Assembly: GCA_026261815.1 (NCBI GenBank)
Contig: JAMPIT010000300.1
Span: 558,001 to 622,000, forward strand
Direction of reading: 5' to 3'
DNA length: 64,000 bases
From: Monarcha castaneiventris obscurior
Taxonomy: Eukaryota > Chordata > Aves > Passeriformes > Monarchidae
Part shown: positions 59,279-64,000 of the stretch, in pieces
Position numbering within the stretch: position 1 is the stretch's first letter
Layout of the letters: every line of letters starts with the position of its first letter
The notes under the pieces: generated by a model
The model's database searches: none
Told to the model about the DNA's origin: nothing
Seen by the model: only the letters and a program-made list of their open reading frames with translations
Position numbers and translations under genes: made by a program

Positions 59279-62200
59279 GTACGTGTCCTTTCTGTCCTCT
59301 CTCGCTTTTGGTTGTAAAATAGAAACAAAGGCGGCGTGCTGACCTCGAGTGCCAGGCAGGTTTGGCTGGGGCTTTCACTTGTTTCCCTCTAGTTTTTATG
59401 GCTGCATTAAACCGAGCCCGTCACCAGATGCTGGAGTGTCACTCGCCCCGGACCGGGGCTTCCCCTGGTGCTCAGCTCCCGTTCCGTGTCCGGTTGTGCT
59501 TGGCCGCCGGTGCGGGCTGGGGTGCAGCCGGTGCGCCGGTAGCCTGCCGTAGCGGGATCCTCTGGAGTGCATTAGCCTGGCTAATGATGTGAGAGGGAGT
59601 GCTGGACTCTCCTTGCACAATGTTGATTGATGCACTTGCCTTGGAAGAGCAGGCGCTCTCCTGCTCGCCCTCTTTTTTTCCCGTTCTTCCCCCCCCCCTT
59701 TTTTTTTTTAAGTTGGTTGGGGTTTTTTTGGATTTTTTTTCTCTTCCGCTCTTCGGGAACTCACTCCCAAAATCTGATGCTTTGAAAAACACAAGTTTCC
59801 CTAGCCAGGAGAAGGAGGCTGCGTGTTCCCTCCCCATTATTCAGTAGAACGCCGTCCAAGTCAGCTCCAGCCTTTGATCCTGCCTCGGCAGGAATGAAGC
59901 GGTTGGAGGAACACCCTGAGCGCGGCTCTGCAGCCCAGGTGCCCGGGGATGGCAGCTGCCCCCCACTGCCACAGGGATTTTAGCTGGGCGTCCTGGAGCA
60001 GACCCATCTGCGGGGCCGGGCACAGCAGGTGCCACTTCTCCGGTGGCTCCAGCCGCCCTCGCGCCGGGGCTGGGGGACACTTGTGCCACCCCTTGGCCCC
60101 GAGCTATGCTTTGGCTGGCATTGCACCTGCTCACCCTCTCCAGATCCCCAAGGGCAACAAGAGATGGTCCTGGATGAGCACAGCCTTGGAGGGGGTTGCC
60201 ATCCGTCTGGCCAAGCTAAAACCCAAAGCAGCCCCATCCCCTGCTCTCCCACCCATCCAAAAAATCCCCGACCACTTTTTTTTCCTCATCGCCTCCAAAA
60301 ACTGCAGCTCGAACCCGACACCAGCAGAGCCTCCCCTGGTGGAGCAGCCTCCCCAGCAGGAGAGGATCCACAGCTGTAAATTACCCTGCGGTTGGAAGGT
60401 GTTTGTTCTGTTTCTCTGGTGCGTGTTGTTTTCAGCCCGAGGAATAACAGGCTGCGCAGGGCTCGCAGCGCCAGCACCCTTTGCAGCGGGGAGACTTTTT
60501 TTGCGCTTGTGCGGTAACTGAAGTTAATCAGCCCTCCAGCCCCCTTCCTCTCCCCCTCCCTTCGGTGCTTTTAGTGAATCAGAAAAAGTTTGGCTGGCTG
60601 CCTGGAAAGCACTTGCTAAAATCTGATCTCTTACTTCAGCAGCCTTAAAACAAAGTTATTGGCATTTATACAGTTGGAGCTTGCAGGCTTCCAAAGCAAT
60701 AAAATAATAAAAAAAAAGGAAAAAAAGAAGAAAGCTCAGTGCTCTGGTGCTATTAGAACCATACTTGCTCCCTTTTGTGCTGATTTTGCAGCATTCTGGG
60801 TGATGTGAGGTGGGATGGCTGCGCTGAGCTCTGCGGAGGTGTCCTGGCTGCGGCTGGAGGGGCGGCAGAGCTCGCTGGGTGTCACACGGAGAGCGGAGCT
60901 GCTTCGGCGATTAGCGTTGGGAGCCAAAACATTAGATTAGTCATACTCGAGGACCTTCGAGTGAGTGTTTACAGTATTAATGGTAGATGAAAAGATGTGA
61001 ATGCTGTAAGTTTTTATTGCCCATTTTGTTACACTTTCTTTCTGGATTTATTCACGGGATTACATGTTTTGAGCCTGAATGGGAGCGAGGGATTATAGGA
61101 TTTCTTTTATAATGATCAGTTTGGGTAGGAGTTAGCCTTTGGTGAACTGGAGTAAATTAATGTATCACTTAGGTTTAATATTTATTTAGTCTAAAGGAAG
61201 TTGTTTAGTTTTGCTTAAAGGGCTCTGTGTTGTATTGGGGAGATTTAAGAACTCCCTGAAGTGGATTATATTCTAAGGCTGCCTTTTGCCCTGTGTTCAA
61301 GCCATGATCTGCATCTTGTCCTGTGTGCTGGTCTTAGAATTACTCTCCTCTTCTGCTGCCTGGTACCCTGTGGCTCTGTGTGCAGAGGTGGAAATCCCTC
61401 CAACATGTGTGGGGCTGGAGGGATTCCGGGACAAAACACCATGGTTTGGGTATGTTCTGAGTGTTCTGGTAGCTCCCCATGTACGAGGGCTGTGGTGAGT
61501 TGACATGTGAGCTTCTGCAGTTCCGTGGTCAGGGGCTCAGCTCTGGCTAAAAGCTTTCTCACAGACCCCAAGGCACCCCTGCAGCCACTGGTGGGTGACC
61601 TGGCAGCTGTAGCATCTCCTGTGGGCAGGTTATGGCAGCACTGGAGAGGTGTTCCCCAGCCCTGGCCACAGGGAGGTTGGAGGGTCGGGAGTTGCCAGGG
61701 GCAGGATTTAGACCCCTGGATGAGTCAGGCTCCCCCAGGGCTTTGCCATTTCCACCAAGCGGCACGGGGACCAGCACGTGGCAGGGCAGAGGGGAGTGCT
61801 GCTGGAGTGTGGGTGCAGCACAGCCCTGGGAGCGGCCTTGGACCTCACAGGGAGGACAGGTCATCCGCCAGTTCCTTCCCCTGCAACGGCAATGGCCCTG
61901 TCTTGTTTTCTTCTCTTGCATCTTTGGAAGTCCTTCTGATGCTTGGGGTTGCTGCAGTTCCAAAGCAGGGACACTGGATACCCTTGTGGACCCTGGAGAC
62001 ATTAATTTATTTATACAGGTTGCTCTTAGGGATGCCCTTTTGCTGATGGTTACTGAACTCTCCCTGTATCACGTCTTTGGCATCCTTCAGTTTATTCTCC
62101 TACCTTTTCACACTTCCAGGAGCAATTTGTCTTCCATGTGCTTTTTTATTCTGTATATCCCAGAGCAGTTTTGGGTTTGGCTTTGGAGTCAATCTCTGCT

Positions 62201-64000
62201 CTTCAAGCAGGTGAGAAACCCCAGAAGCACCTTTCACAGTTGGAGGGGATTGCCCCATGCTGTGCTGGCTCTGGCAGCACCAGTGACTCTGAGGATAACA
62301 AGTTTAGGGTATATGGGACCTCAGAGGGCCCCTTTGCCAGGGCAGGTGGGGGCTGGAGGCAGCTTCAGTGTAGGTTGAGCAGTAGGATGTGAGGTTTTGA
62401 GTGCTGTCCTGGTTTGCAAGAGCTCCCAGCCCTTGTGTCCCCGAGCCACCTCGAGTGATGGCCAGGCAGAGCACAGGGTGATGCCGGTGTGGGCTGCCCT
62501 GGCTGTGCTGTGGAGCAGAGGGTGGTCCTGCCTCAGCCTCTCCCCTGCCCTGATAAACCTCACCATGCTCTCCTACATGGAGTGCATCTGTCTTAGATTA
62601 TGAAGAGGTCCCTGATAGGGCCAAATCCTTTGCTTTTATGGCTCTTGTAGGTTAAGATCCAGCTTTGGAATCTGATCCAGAAGCAAACAGGAGGTCAGAG
62701 GAACGCACAAGGCAGCACTGGGCTATTTTCAATCTGCTGGTGTTGTGTAAGAGGAAGGCTGCTGTGCGCCATGCCAATAGCAACTTATGTTTCTCCTAAG
62801 CTCCTGTGCAGCGACAGACAGTTATTGTTTGGGGCTTTGTAAAGTGAGACATAGAGAAGTGTTGCTTCCACACATTCAGTGAGCCAGATCCTGCGGTCTG
62901 GCGAAGCCACACGCAGCACATGTCGGAGGCGTGAGCCTGCTGAGCAGCTCCCTCCCCTCTCCCTGTCTGCTGCTCCATAGCCATCCGCCCCGGGACAAGC
63001 AGGATGAGTGCTGAGTGCCACTGAATGACTCTGGGGATACCACTGTGGAGAAGCCAAAGGTGGTCCTGGTCACAGCCTGCCCAGCTCGCCTGGCCACCCT
63101 TTCTGTGGGTGTGCAGCAGTTGTAGAGCCACAGGTCCCTGCCTACCCTGCCTTTGCCCTCCTGGGGACAGCACCGAAGGCAGGGTGCTGGATTGCACAGC
63201 ACCAGCAAGGTTATTCTCATGTCTGCCCTCCCTGCAGATGGGCACCCCCCTGCCTTTGTCCTCCCTGGGTGGCACAATGTCTGTCTGGAGGCGGCAGCCA
63301 AGGCTGCCAGAGATGGAGCTCTGGGCATCACTACATTGCTGTGGGATGGGGCAGGTGGTGCCTCCGTGGGCTCTGCTGCTCCCTCCTCGTGGTCAAGCCC
63401 TGCGTGCCAAGATCCAGAGGAGCCCCTCAGGCTGGGTGATCCGGTGCCTGCCCTCTCTGCTCAGCCTAGACTGGGAACACCACGTCCTCAGCACAGCATC
63501 CCTGTGCCAGCACCTGCCTCCTGCTCCACCAGGGTGGAGAAGTCACGCTGAGAAGGACAGAATATCGCAAATTGTGTCTGAAAGGCTGGGCAGCTCTCTG
63601 TTGATTTTTTGGAATGCACCTGACTTGATTATTAGGCAGTGAGAAGAGCAGAGAACCGGCGTGAGCAAAGCCTGATTTAATGAGCGGAGGAGCTCAGTGA
63701 TGCTCAAGTGCATGGCCCCATCATGGGCTGGAGCTGATGGGATGGTCCCTGGCTCTGGCTCCATGCTGCTGCTGGACTCATGGTGGTGATGCAGCTCCTG
63801 ATGGTGTGGCTCTGCTGGCCTGCAACCTACAGGGGCAGGGTCTTGTTGCACATGAAATCGTTTGTTCCAGTTTCAAATGCCCTTGCTCTCAAGGAAACAA
63901 CCATGTGGCTTGCCACAAGGGATTTTTCTTCCTTGCTGCTGACTCATTGCACCAGACTATGAAGTGCTGTGTCCTGAAGCTGCCCTGTGTATCCTGCTTC
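59279..64000 (+). other. FGF18: FGF18 intron 2 (5' part)
   Basis: Noncoding to the window end; no FGF core exon was found. A C9 then T11 homopolymer junction lies at about 59690-59710, with more T runs to 59740. At about 60580-61210 there is an AT-rich, complex block that could be an intronic enhancer. The rest is GC-richer unique DNA with spurious open frames. Confidence 0.8.
60570..61215. promoter_or_regulatory. FGF18: Candidate intronic enhancer in FGF18 intron 2
   Basis: Complex, largely AT-rich sequence with TAATGG, TTATAATGATC, AGTAAATTAATG and TTTAATATTTATT words, followed by ordinary GC-richer intron. The regulatory role is inferred; conservation was not tested. Confidence 0.3.

Noticed and set aside
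60329..60342. CTCF-like core GCCTCCCCTGGTGG in FGF18 intron 2
   Set aside because: A partial match only (reverse CCACCAGGGGAGGC); not strong enough by eye to list.
59279..64000. A third FGF18 exon in the window
   Set aside because: No frame contains the expected VLVAEENVDF-like start or FGF core text; open frames near 61.5-63.6 kb are unrelated low-similarity translations.
1..64000. A novel defence, mobile or multi-gene system
   Set aside because: All coding sequence that can be supported belongs to TLX3, NPM1 and FGF18; the rest is noncoding vertebrate DNA with repeats.

Overview
This window is bird nuclear DNA. The evidence is vertebrate split genes with GT-AG introns, CpG-island promoters, 5'-truncated CR1 LINE copies with the avian CR1 3' end, and a translated nucleophosmin that closely fits the avian protein. 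The passages of sequence that match known genes form one syntenic block, TLX3 - NPM1 - FGF18, all on the + strand. The same gene order is found in human 5q35.1 and, from memory, in chicken chromosome 13.

Layout. (1) 1-~1085: the last coding exon of the homeobox gene TLX3, its 3'UTR and two poly(A) signals. (2) ~1075-34800: about 33 kb with no gene I can recognise. It starts with an orphan CpG island just past the TLX3 poly(A) site. It also holds GC-rich islands, long AT-rich unrepetitive stretches rich in TAAT cores (candidate developmental enhancers), four CR1 fragments, two ERV-LTR-like fragments, four minisatellites or short tandem repeats, a 42-bp poly-T run and two divergent CTCF-like motifs. 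(3) ~34830-47615: the complete NPM1 gene. It has a CpG island, a 19-unit 15-bp minisatellite, NRF1, TCTCGCGAGA and TATA-like promoter elements, a TOP-type start and 11 coding exons encoding 294 residues. Intron 2 begins with GC instead of GT. (4) 47616-~57990: about 10 kb of intergenic DNA with nothing I recognise. (5) ~58000-64000: a CpG island and the first two coding exons of FGF18 (23 residues, most of the signal peptide). The window then runs into a long intron, and the rest of FGF18 lies to the right.

Biology. TLX3 and FGF18 are developmentally restricted genes (a neuronal-fate homeodomain factor and a secreted growth factor). NPM1 is a ubiquitous nucleolar housekeeping gene. The block therefore places a constitutive promoter between two regulated loci. 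The divergent CTCF-like motifs near 27.05 and 30.19 kb, and the minus-oriented ones near the NPM1 promoter and in its intron 7, fit insulation between these domains; this is inference. I found no operon-like, CRISPR-like or otherwise novel multi-gene system. The most unusual points are the GC-AG intron in NPM1, the promoter-proximal minisatellite, the paired minisatellites around a CTCF-like motif, and the tandem donors and upstream ORFs of FGF18.
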